6,792 nt of DNA from Rhodocyclaceae bacterium (lineage in GTDB: Bacteria; Pseudomonadota; Gammaproteobacteria; Burkholderiales; Rhodocyclaceae). Below are positions 1 through 5,647 of the stretch, piece after piece. The stretch spans positions 1-6,792 of the forward strand of contig DAIEEM010000004.1 in assembly GCA_027325905.1 (NCBI GenBank), read 5' to 3'. Made by a program: the position numbers and the translations under genes. The notes below the pieces were generated by a model. The model was not told where the DNA came from and did no database searches. It was given only the letters and a program-made list of their open reading frames with translations. Each line of letters opens with the position of its first letter. Positions within the stretch are counted from its first letter, which is position 1.

Positions 1-144
1 TGCGGCGGCCTCCTCCTCCTTTACCTACGCGCAGCAGAGTACCCCGCCGGCCCGATCCGGAACCGCCATGCGATCTTCAAGCAGCTCAAGGGACGCACCG
101 AGGGTTCCGGCCACGGATGGCGGGTGTCCGCTTCCCGCAAGTAA
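1..144 (+). CDS. C-terminal end of an unrecognised membrane protein (5' part outside window)
   Basis: An open frame enters from the left edge and ends at TAA 142-144, giving 47 residues. It starts with a hydrophobic run (CGGLLLLYL) that looks like the end of a membrane helix. A basic stretch follows (PIRNRHAIFKQLKGR), as expected for a cytoplasmic tail under the positive-inside rule. Third codon positions are strongly G/C up to about base 100, which supports real coding. The last ten residues (HGWRVSASRK) and the stop codon lie inside the palindromic repeat at 110-211, so the present C-terminus was probably supplied by that repeat. I do not recognise the family from this fragment. It sits where many betaproteobacteria carry a D-amino-acid aminotransferase gene upstream of ybeD-lipB-lipA, but nothing here resembles that enzyme. 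Confidence 0.6.
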   Translation, partial: CGGLLLLYLRAAEYPAGPIRNRHAIFKQLKGRTEGSGHGWRVSASRK

Positions 145-211
145 AGGCGGAGGGCCGGCGCTTTTTCGGCCCGGGGGATATGGAGGGAAGCGGACACCCG
201 CCATCCGTGGC
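110..211. repeat. Palindromic REP/MITE-like element, 27-bp perfect arms with nested hairpin
   Basis: Bases 110-136 and 185-211 are perfect reverse complements over 27 bp. The 48-bp interior holds a second stem, 152-157 (gggccg) with 167-172 (cggccc), and a T-rich 9-base loop. Pairing breaks off immediately outside the arms, and no target-site duplication is visible. The element encodes no transposase. The size (102 bp), nested palindromic design and position at the end of a gene fit an extragenic palindromic (REP/BIME) or miniature transposable element. As RNA it would form a very stable hairpin, so it may also end or protect the upstream transcript. No second copy occurs in this window, so its being a dispersed repeat is an inference. 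Confidence 0.75.
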
Positions 212-303
212 GCACTGCTGCCATCGGCGCGCGCAGTGACCTCGAACGCCCGCATCCCAGTTTCATGCGTTGCTGAAGACGCGCAGCGTCATGGAGCATT
301 GAA

Positions 304-564
304 ATGAGTTCCACGCTCCTCGAATTCCCCTGCGACTTCCCACTCAAGATCATGGGCGCGGCCACGGACGGCTTCGCCCAGGCGGTCTGCGCCGTCGTCG
401 TGCGCCACGCTCCCGACTTCGACGCCGCGACGATGGAAACGCGCGCGTCGAGCGGCGGCAACTACCTGTCGCTGACCTGCACCGTGCGCGCGACTTCCAA
501 GGCCCAGCTCGACGCGCTCTACCGCGAATTGACCGCGCACCCGCTGGTCAAGGTTGTACTCTGA
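304..564 (+). CDS. ybeD: YbeD/DUF493 family protein
   Basis: This is an 86-residue cytoplasmic protein of the YbeD (DUF493) family; E. coli YbeD has 87 residues. Family landmarks are the N-terminal [14 protein letters not shown], the central [10 protein letters not shown], the [25 protein letters not shown] segment (shown here in parts: SGGNYLSLT, then TVRATSKAQ) and the hydrophobic C-terminus VKVVL. The fold is known to be a small ferredoxin-like alpha/beta domain resembling ACT regulatory domains. The molecular function is unknown, but the gene is commonly next to lipB. The start is supported by a GGAG Shine-Dalgarno at 293-296, seven bases before ATG. Its TGA stop shares one base with the lipB ATG, so the two genes are very likely cotranscribed and translationally coupled. 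I saw no convincing promoter in 212-303. Confidence 0.93.
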   Translation: MSSTLLEFPCDFPLKIMGAATDGFAQAVCAVVVRHAPDFDAATMETRASSGGNYLSLTCTVRATSKAQLDALYRELTAHPLVKVVL

Positions 565-1172
565 TGACGCCGGTCGTGCGCCAGCTCGGCCGCGTCGACT
601 ACGCACCGACCTGGCGGGCGATGCAGGACTTCAACGCCGCCCGCACTGAAACCACGGCCGACGAGATCTGGCTCTGCGAGCACCCGCCGGTATTCACGCT
701 GGGACTCGCCGGCAAGCCCGAACACCTGCTGCGCGACATCGGCATCCCCGTCGTCAAGATCGACCGCGGCGGTCAGATCACCTATCACGGCCCCGGCCAG
801 ATCGTCGCCTACCTGCTGCTCGACCTGCGCCGCCTCCGCTTCGGCGTGCGCGAGCTGGTGAGCCGCATGGAGCAGGCGTTGATCGACCTGCTGGCCGAAT
901 ACGGCATCGCCGCTGAACGCCTCGCCGGCGCCCCCGGCGTCTATGTCGACGGCGCCAAGATCGGCGCCCTCGGCCTGCGCGTCAAGAACGGCTGCTGCTA
1001 CCACGGCCTCGCGCTCAACGTCGACATGGACCTCGCCCCCTTCGCCGCCATCAACCCCTGCGGCTACGCGGGCATGCCGGTGACCCAGATGCGCGAAATT
1101 TGCGGCATCATGGACGTTCCTACGGTTTCCGAACGACTGCAAGGCCACCTGCTGCGAACACTGGCGTCATGA
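564..1172 (+). CDS. lipB: Octanoyl-[acyl-carrier-protein]:protein N-octanoyltransferase LipB
   Basis: LipB transfers octanoate from octanoyl-ACP to the lipoyl-domain lysine of pyruvate and 2-oxoglutarate dehydrogenases and glycine cleavage H protein. It is the first step of endogenous lipoate assembly in the cytoplasm. The 202-residue product has the family signature [16 protein letters not shown] at residues 68-83. The predicted catalytic pair is Lys132 (in [10 protein letters not shown]) and Cys166 (in NPCGY). EHPPVFTLG (39-47) and [12 protein letters not shown] (146-157) are also typical. Length is normal for the family. There is no strong Shine-Dalgarno, only AAGG at 551-554. The ATG overlaps the preceding TGA by one base, which points to translational coupling. 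The 3' end overlaps lipA by four bases (ATGA). Confidence 0.97.
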   Translation: MTPVVRQLGRVDYAPTWRAMQDFNAARTETTADEIWLCEHPPVFTLGLAGKPEHLLRDIGIPVVKIDRGGQITYHGPGQIVAYLLLDLRRLRFGVRELVSRMEQALIDLLAEYGIAAERLAGAPGVYVDGAKIGALGLRVKNGCCYHGLALNVDMDLAPFAAINPCGYAGMPVTQMREICGIMDVPTVSERLQGHLLRTLAS

Positions 1173-2116
1173 GCGAAAAACAGAAAGGCGAAGCCAAGAC
1201 GGCGCGCATCCCCATCAAGATCGTGCCGGCGCAGACCGTGCTGAAAAAGCCCGACTGGATCCGCGTCAAGGCCGGCTCGAGCGCGACGAAGTTCGCCGAC
1301 GTCAAGGCCATCCTGCGCGACCACCAGCTTCACACCGTCTGCGAAGAGGCGACCTGCCCCAACATCGGCGAATGCTTCGGCAAGGGCACCGCCACTTTCA
1401 TGATCCTCGGCGACCTGTGCACGCGGCGCTGCCCGTTCTGCGACGTCGGCCACGGCAAGCCGCTGCCGCCCGACGCCGACGAGCCGGAGAAGCTCGCGCA
1501 GACCGTCGCCGCCCTCAAGCTCAAGTACGTCGTCGTCACCAGCGTCGACCGCGACGACCTCAAAGACGGCGGCGCCGCCCACTTCGCCGCCTGCATCGGC
1601 CGCCTGCGCGACCTCTCGCCCGGCACCCGCATCGAAGTGCTGGTGCCCGACTTCCGCGGCCGCCTGGAGATCGCGCTCGACGCCTTCGACGGTTTCCTGC
1701 CCGACGTCATGAACCACAATTTGGAGACCGTGCCGCGCCTCTACAAGCAGGCGCGCCCCGGCGCCGACTACGCGCACTCGCTCAGGCTGCTGAAGGACTT
1801 CAAGGCCCGCCATGCCGGCGTCGCCACCAAGTCCGGTCTCATGGTCGGCATCGGCGAGACCGACGAGGAAATCCTGCAAGTCATGCGCGACCTGCGCGCC
1901 CACGACGTCGAGATGCTGACCATCGGCCAGTACCTCGCGCCCTCCGGCCACCACCTGCCGGTGACGCGCTATGTGCATCCCGACGTCTTCGGGATGTATG
2001 AAAAGGCGGCGCAAGAGATGGGGTTTACGAACGCGGCGTGCGCGCCGCTAGTGCGTTCGTCATATTACGCCGACATGCAGGCGCATCACGCGGGAGTCGT
2101 ATTATCGAACTCGTGA
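1169..2116 (+). CDS. lipA: Lipoyl synthase LipA (radical SAM)
   Basis: LipA is a radical S-adenosylmethionine enzyme that inserts sulfur at C6 and C8 of protein-bound octanoyl groups made by LipB. The 315-residue product has the auxiliary-cluster motif [12 protein letters not shown] (Cys58, Cys63, Cys69). The radical SAM motif CTRRCPFC follows (Cys84, Cys88, Cys91). The C-terminal RSSY (residues 296-299) supplies the serine ligand of the sacrificial auxiliary cluster. All key residues are present. The start chosen is ATG 1169, in ATGA overlap with the lipB stop. A longer in-frame start at 1100 would lie inside lipB and adds unconserved residues. The stop overlaps a GTG at 2113 that begins a small membrane-protein frame. 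Confidence 0.97.
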   Translation: MSEKQKGEAKTARIPIKIVPAQTVLKKPDWIRVKAGSSATKFADVKAILRDHQLHTVCEEATCPNIGECFGKGTATFMILGDLCTRRCPFCDVGHGKPLPPDADEPEKLAQTVAALKLKYVVVTSVDRDDLKDGGAAHFAACIGRLRDLSPGTRIEVLVPDFRGRLEIALDAFDGFLPDVMNHNLETVPRLYKQARPGADYAHSLRLLKDFKARHAGVATKSGLMVGIGETDEEILQVMRDLRAHDVEMLTIGQYLAPSGHHLPVTRYVHPDVFGMYEKAAQEMGFTNAACAPLVRSSYYADMQAHHAGVVLSNS

Positions 2117-2280
2117 TCTATGGGATTGGCGCCGCATTATTCGCGTTCATTTACCAACCGCTCAGATCTGCCTTGGGGTCGGGAGTTCTGTTTTTTATCG
2201 GCGCCATTGCTTACCTCGTCCTGCTCAACGTCGCATGTCATTTTGCCCGCCGCCGCATCGGGTCGAGGCGTCCCAAATGA
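2113..2280 (+). CDS. Small hydrophobic membrane protein, unknown function
   Basis: This 55-residue frame starts at GTG 2113, in a four-base GTGA overlap with the lipA stop, the same arrangement as the lipB-lipA junction. It reads as a short hydrophobic stretch (residues 2-14), a PLRS turn, then a clear membrane helix at about 24-43 ([20 protein letters not shown]). A very basic C-terminus follows ([11 protein letters not shown]), predicted to be cytoplasmic. The same frame stays open back to ATG 2038, but those extra residues lie over conserved lipA and look spurious. There is no good Shine-Dalgarno near GTG; GGGAG at 2092-2096 is 16 bases away. Local GC is visibly lower (a little over half) than in neighbouring genes, and codon bias is weak, so this may be young or acquired DNA. 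I do not recognise a family. Confidence 0.5.
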   Translation: MIYGIGAALFAFIYQPLRSALGSGVLFFIGAIAYLVLLNVACHFARRRIGSRRPK

Positions 2281-2418
2281 CAAAGATTGGCTTCACTTGA
2301 CGATCGCGGAAGAGGAATAGGCCATCCGCAGGCGCGTGCCCGGCGCCACCGGCAACCTGGCGCGGAAAGTTTTCGGCCTGCTCAAGTAGAATAGCCATCC
2401 GAAAGGGAAACGACGGAC

Positions 2419-2652
2419 ATGAAAATCGACTTGCGCAAGATCTACCGCTTTGAAGCCATCAGCCATCCGGCCGGTGCGGAGCTGCCTACCGGCGGCGATA
2501 TCTACTACGAATGCGTCGAGTGCACCCACGTGGTGAGTTCGGTGCCGCACATCGTTTCCCACTGCGAATGCGGCAACCTCCACGGCAAGGGCGGCAAGGT
2601 CGACATCAAGGACCAGGCCAAGGTCAAGCCGGTGCGCGGCAAACTCAAGTAG
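2419..2652 (+). CDS. Small CxxC...CxC zinc-ribbon-like protein, unknown function
   Basis: The 77-residue product has CVEC (Cys32, Cys35) and CEC (Cys49, Cys51), separated by a 13-residue hydrophobic/polar loop. His37, His44 and His48 lie close by. The spacing suggests a small metal-binding (zinc-ribbon or rubredoxin-like knuckle) fold; this is inferred from the pattern. The stretch before the first pair (GGDIYYECVEC) and the basic lysine-rich C-terminus (KDQAKVKPVRGKLK) resemble a conserved hypothetical family that I recall from proteobacteria. No function is assigned. There is no signal peptide or membrane segment, so it is probably cytoplasmic. ATG 2419 is preceded by AAAGGGA at 2402-2408, a plausible but slightly distant ribosome site. 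It lies just ahead of rep on the same strand, separated by a hairpin. Confidence 0.8.
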   Translation: MKIDLRKIYRFEAISHPAGAELPTGGDIYYECVECTHVVSSVPHIVSHCECGNLHGKGGKVDIKDQAKVKPVRGKLK

Positions 2653-2658
2653 CACGGG

Positions 2659-2678
2659 CCGGCCGGCGCGCCGGTTTT
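2659..2678 (+). terminator. GC hairpin plus T4 tract immediately before the rep start codon
   Basis: Bases 2659-2663 (ccggc) pair with 2670-2674 (gccgg) around a six-base loop, and TTTT follows at 2675-2678. Three G-T wobble pairs could extend the stem. The central 12 bases 2663-2674 also form a perfect palindrome. It could be a weak intrinsic terminator for the upstream zinc-ribbon gene. Because it ends two bases before the rep ATG, it would equally cover the rep ribosome-binding region. The T tract is short, so termination is not certain. Confidence 0.45.
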
Positions 2679-2680
2679 CC

Positions 2681-4663
2681 ATGAACAAGCTCAATCCGGC
2701 CCAGCGGGAGGCGATCCGCTATCTCGACGGCCCGTTGCTGGTGCTCGCCGGCGCCGGCAGCGGCAAGACCGGCGTCATCACGCACAAGATCGCGTATCTC
2801 GTCGAGGAATGCGGCATCAGTCCGCACAAGATCGCGGCGATCACCTTCACCAACAAGGCGGCGAAGGAAATGCAGGAGCGCACCACCCGGCTCCTCAAGG
2901 GCCGGCCGGTCGATGGCCTCACCGTCTGCACCTTCCACGCCCTCGGCGCCAGGCTGCTGCGGCAGGAAGCGAAGCACACCGGCCTGAAGCCGAGCTTCTC
3001 GATCCTCGACGCCGCCGACACCGGCGCGCTGTTCGCGGAACTGCTCAAGGACGCCGACAAGGGCCGCGTGCGCCTGATCCAGAACCGCATCTCGCTGTGG
3101 AAGAACGCGCTGATCGGCCCCGAGGCGGCGGCCAAAGATGCCGCCGACGAGTTCGAGGTCCAGGCGGCGCGCGCCTTCGTCGACTACGAGCGCACTCTCA
3201 GGGCCTACCAGGCCGTCGACTTCGACGACCTGATCCGCCTGCCGGCGCAGTTGCTGGAGTCGAACGAGGAAGTGGCGCAGCGCTGGCGCAGCCGCATCTG
3301 GCACCTGCTGGTCGACGAATACCAGGACACCAACCGTTGCCAATACCGCCTGGTGCGCCTGCTCACCGAGCCGCGCGCTTCCTTCACGGCGGTCGGCGAC
3401 GACGACCAGTCGATCTACGGCTGGCGCGGCGCCGACGTCGAGAACCTGCACGCCCTGCGCGCCGACTACCCGCGCCTGCACGTCGTCAAGCTGGAGCAGA
3501 ACTACCGCTCGACGACGCGCATTCTCGCCGCCGCCAACAGCGTCATCCGCCACAACCCCAAGCTGTTCGACAAGCAGCTCTGGTCCGACAAGGGCCACGG
3601 CGACGCCGTCCAGGCCGTCGCCTGCCGCGACGACGGGCACGAGGCGGAGTGGGTGGTGTCGAAGCTGCTGGCGCACAAGTTCGATCACCGCGGCAAGTGG
3701 GAGGACTACGCCATCCTCTACCGCGGCAACTACCAGGCCAAAGCCTTCGAGCAGCAGTTGCGCGCGCACAAGGCGCCCTACGTGCTCTCGGGCGGCCAGT
3801 CCTTCTTCGACCGCAGCGAGATCAAGGACGTCATGAGCTACCTGCGCCTGCTCGCCAACAGCGACGACGATCCGGCCTTCATCCGCGCCGTCACTAGCCC
3901 TAAGCGCGGCGTCGGCGGCACCACCCTCGAAACCCTCGGCCGCGCCGCCGGCCGCCGCCACATCAGCCTCTTCGCCGCGGCCTTCGCCGCCGGCGTCGCG
4001 GCCGACGTCAATCCCAAGCAGCTCGCCGCCGTCAAGGAATTCTGCGACTTCATCAACCGCATGGAATGGCGCGCGGCGCGCGAGCCGGCCGGACAGGTGC
4101 TGACCGACCTGCTGCGCGCCATCAGCTACGAGTCCTGGCTGTTCGAAACACTGGAGCCGCCGGCGGCCGAAGCCAGGTGGGGCAACGTGCGCGACTTCGT
4201 CGCCTGGCTGGCGCAGAAGGGCGAGGAGGAAAACAAGAACCTGCTCGAACTGGCGCAGACCGTGGCGCTGATCACCATGCTCGACAAGAACGAGCAGGGC
4301 CAAGACGCCGTGCAGCTCGCCACGCTGCACGCCGCCAAGGGCCTCGAGTTCCGCCACGTCTTCCTGGTCGGCGTCGAGGAGGACATCCTGCCGCACCGCG
4401 AATCGATCGAGCACGGCAACATCGATGAGGAGCGGCGGCTCATGTACGTCGGCATCACGCGCGCGCAGATGAGCCTCTACGTCACCTACTGCGAGAAGCG
4501 CAAGCAGGGCCGCGAAATCCTGGCGCGCGAACCGTCGCGCTTCATCGCCGAAATGGGCGACGACCTCAAGATGGCCGGCCGCAACCGCGAACCCGGTGCC
4601 GAGGACAAGGAAGCCGGCCGCGCCAAGCTTGCCCGCTTCAAGGAAATGCTCGCCAGGAAATAG
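2681..4663 (+). CDS. rep: ATP-dependent DNA helicase Rep (SF1A)
   Basis: Rep is a 3'-to-5' superfamily 1A helicase that works with the replisome, clearing proteins ahead of forks and helping restart. The 660-residue product covers the whole family length (E. coli Rep is 673). It has Walker A AGAGSGKT (23-30, Lys29), motif Ia TFTNKAAKEM (55-64), Walker B DEYQDT (212-217) and motif III GDDDQSIYGWRGA (from 239). Further on are motif IV QNYRST (273-278), motif V TLHAAKGLEF (548-557) and motif VI VGITRA (590-595). I prefer Rep to UvrD or PcrA for two reasons. The N-terminus MNKLNPAQREAIRYLDGP aligns residue by residue with Rep, and the C-terminus ends early in a Rep-like LARFKEMLARK. The start fits the family exactly, yet no Shine-Dalgarno is visible and a hairpin abuts the ATG. 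Confidence 0.95.
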   Translation: MNKLNPAQREAIRYLDGPLLVLAGAGSGKTGVITHKIAYLVEECGISPHKIAAITFTNKAAKEMQERTTRLLKGRPVDGLTVCTFHALGARLLRQEAKHTGLKPSFSILDAADTGALFAELLKDADKGRVRLIQNRISLWKNALIGPEAAAKDAADEFEVQAARAFVDYERTLRAYQAVDFDDLIRLPAQLLESNEEVAQRWRSRIWHLLVDEYQDTNRCQYRLVRLLTEPRASFTAVGDDDQSIYGWRGADVENLHALRADYPRLHVVKLEQNYRSTTRILAAANSVIRHNPKLFDKQLWSDKGHGDAVQAVACRDDGHEAEWVVSKLLAHKFDHRGKWEDYAILYRGNYQAKAFEQQLRAHKAPYVLSGGQSFFDRSEIKDVMSYLRLLANSDDDPAFIRAVTSPKRGVGGTTLETLGRAAGRRHISLFAAAFAAGVAADVNPKQLAAVKEFCDFINRMEWRAAREPAGQVLTDLLRAISYESWLFETLEPPAAEARWGNVRDFVAWLAQKGEEENKNLLELAQTVALITMLDKNEQGQDAVQLATLHAAKGLEFRHVFLVGVEEDILPHRESIEHGNIDEERRLMYVGITRAQMSLYVTYCEKRKQGREILAREPSRFIAEMGDDLKMAGRNREPGAEDKEAGRAKLARFKEMLARK

Positions 4664-4665
4664 AA

Positions 4666-4694
4666 CGGGGCGGCGCCGTGACGGCGCCGCCCCG
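4666..4694. terminator. Strong 13-bp hairpin between convergent genes (likely bidirectional terminator)
   Basis: Bases 4666-4678 are the exact reverse complement of 4682-4694, giving a 13-bp, almost pure G-C stem with a TGA triloop. It starts two bases after the rep stop and ends 19 bases before the stop of the convergent cytochrome gene. There is no long T run on the plus strand. On the minus strand the downstream bases read ttctattt, which is moderately U-rich. It most likely ends both transcripts, more convincingly the cytochrome one. Confidence 0.75.
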
Positions 4695-4713
4695 CATCGT
4701 CCGCAGCCGGGAA

Positions 4714-5445
4714 TTACTTGACTTCGGAACCGACTTCCTTGAACAGGTAGGCGATCGCGTTTTTTACTTCGGTGTCGGTCATGTCGGCCATGCCGCCGCG
4801 CGCCGGCATGTTGCCGTGGCCGCGGATCACCGACGTCGCCAGGGCGTCGAGACCCTTGGAGCCGCGTTGTGCCCAGGCCGCCTTGTCGCTGATCTTGGGC
4901 GCGCCCTTCTCGCCGGTCGCATGGCACTTGAAGCACACCGCCTTGGCGATCTGCTCGCCGCTGCGCTCGTTGCCGGCGATCTTCTCGCCCGCCGCCGGCG
5001 CCTTGAAATTGGCGCCGGACTGGTTGGCCATGTAGGCGATGGCGCGGGCCAGTTCCTCGTCGGTGGCGTCCGAACCGCCCTTGGGGGGCATGGCGTTCTT
5101 GCCGGCCTTGGCCGACTTCACCAGCATGTCGAGGCCGACGCCGATGCGCGGCGCCCAGGCAGCCTTGTCGCCGACCTTCGGCACATTCGGCACGTTCGCC
5201 GCGCCGGGGCCGGTGCCGTGGCAGGCGACGCAGACTTGCTTGAAGAGTTCCTCGCCGCTGCGGTTGCCGACCGCGCCGGCGGCCGTGCCGGCAGCACCGG
5301 CAACCTCAACATGCGCGACGGGCTTGATGCGCTCGATGACGGCGGCTTCATCCTCCGGCGGATGGCTGCCCATGCCGAAAGCGAGCGCGCCCGACAGGGT
5401 CAAAACACCCGCGAGGGCGAGCGATACGGAACGTCTACGAAACAT
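4714..5445 (-). CDS. Periplasmic diheme cytochrome c (tandem cytochrome c5-type domains)
   Basis: The 243-residue product is an exported electron-transfer protein. Residues 1-22 form a signal peptide: MFRRRS, then a hydrophobic core ending in ALA. An alanine/glycine-rich linker follows to about residue 60. There are two homologous c-type domains. The first has CVACH (Cys72, Cys75, His76) and probable distal Met119 in AMPPKGG. The second has CFKCH (Cys171, Cys174, His175) and probable distal Met213 in NMPARGG. Both domains repeat the pattern SGE-CxxCH-DKAAWA-GLD-MPxxGG-AIAY, so one arose by duplication of the other. The family carries electrons to terminal oxidases or other reductases in betaproteobacteria; the partner here is unknown. 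GAGG at 5454-5457 is a good ribosome site eight bases before the start. It is monocistronic and convergent with rep. Confidence 0.93.
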   Translation of the reverse strand: MFRRRSVSLALAGVLTLSGALAFGMGSHPPEDEAAVIERIKPVAHVEVAGAAGTAAGAVGNRSGEELFKQVCVACHGTGPGAANVPNVPKVGDKAAWAPRIGVGLDMLVKSAKAGKNAMPPKGGSDATDEELARAIAYMANQSGANFKAPAAGEKIAGNERSGEQIAKAVCFKCHATGEKGAPKISDKAAWAQRGSKGLDALATSVIRGHGNMPARGGMADMTDTEVKNAIAYLFKEVGSEVK

Positions 5446-5467
5446 GGAATTTACCTCGATCCGAACG

Positions 5468-5481
5468 GCCGGAATTCCGGC
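5468..5481. promoter_or_regulatory. Perfect 14-bp palindrome in the cytochrome 5' leader
   Basis: Bases 5468-5481 (gccggaattccggc) are a perfect inverted repeat centred between 5475 and 5476. They lie between the predicted -10 of the cytochrome gene and its ribosome site, about 15-25 bases downstream of the expected transcription start. It could be an operator for a dimeric regulator or simply a chance palindrome. No known operator consensus is recognised. Confidence 0.3.
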
Positions 5482-5496
5482 GCGAAGAAGCGCGCG

Positions 5497-5528
5497 ATTA
5501 TAGCCAATTCATGGACGGCAAAGGTCAA
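5497..5528 (-). promoter_or_regulatory. Candidate sigma70 promoter of the cytochrome c gene
   Basis: Read on the minus strand there is a perfect TATAAT at 5502-5497, followed by a leader of about 45 bases to the ribosome site and ATG 5445. The best -35 look-alike is TTGACC at 5528-5523 (five of six matches), but the 20-base spacer is longer than the usual 16-18. The -10 is therefore better supported than the -35, and an activator may assist. Confidence 0.5.
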
Positions 5529-5540
5529 ACGCGCTATCCT
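5512..5540 (+). promoter_or_regulatory. Candidate sigma70 promoter of tRNA-Arg
   Basis: TGGACG at 5512-5517 and TATCCT at 5535-5540 each match the -35 and -10 consensus at four of six positions, with an ideal 17-base spacer. Transcription would begin near 5547, a few bases before the mature tRNA 5' end, after a GC-rich discriminator (ctcgccgc) as expected for stable RNA genes. It overlaps the divergent cytochrome promoter. Confidence 0.5.
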
Positions 5541-5552
5541 CTCGCCGCAATT

Positions 5553-5629
5553 GCGCCCGTAGCTCAGCTGGATAGAGTACTGCCCTCCGAAGGCAGGGGT
5601 CGGACGTTCGAATCGTCTCGGGCGCGCCA
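5553..5629 (+). tRNA. tRNA-Arg (anticodon CCG)
   Basis: A full cloverleaf can be drawn. The acceptor stem is GCGCCCG (5553-5559) with CGGGCGC (5619-5625), discriminator G, and an encoded CCA at 5627-5629. The D stem is GCTC/GAGT. The anticodon stem CTGCC/GGCAG holds a seven-base loop CTCCGAA, with anticodon CCG at 5587-5589. The variable region has five bases. The T stem GGACG/CGTCT holds loop TTCGAAT. It reads the arginine codon CGG. No intrinsic terminator follows, and the next gene starts 18 bases downstream, so the precursor may run into that gene. Confidence 0.96.
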
Positions 5630-5647
5630 AAATACCTCATAGGCGAT

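Noticed and set aside
21..461. Long minus-strand open frames over the repeat and the ybeD gene
   Set aside because: They run across the palindrome and antisense to a well-recognised ybeD gene. Their length is explained by high GC and the few stops in the shadow frame.
2120..2320. A 66-codon plus-strand frame overlapping the small membrane protein
   Set aside because: Its translation has no coherent hydrophobic or domain pattern. The overlapping frame from 2113 gives a clean membrane helix and basic tail.
2387..2392. TAGAAT as a -10 box for the zinc-ribbon gene
   Set aside because: It matches five of six consensus bases, but no -35-like hexamer lies 16-18 bases upstream, and it overlaps the stop of the coding-like tail. 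Too weak to list as a promoter.
2645..4936. A 763-codon minus-strand open frame opposite rep
   Set aside because: It is the antisense shadow of a helicase with all motifs intact. The translation is low-complexity Val/Ala/Gly/Asp/Arg-rich, and it overruns the convergent cytochrome gene.
5553..5629. tRNA 3' end as an integration (att) site for a mobile island
   Set aside because: No integrase gene and no direct repeat of the tRNA 3' end occur in the window. The downstream gene is ordinary core sequence.
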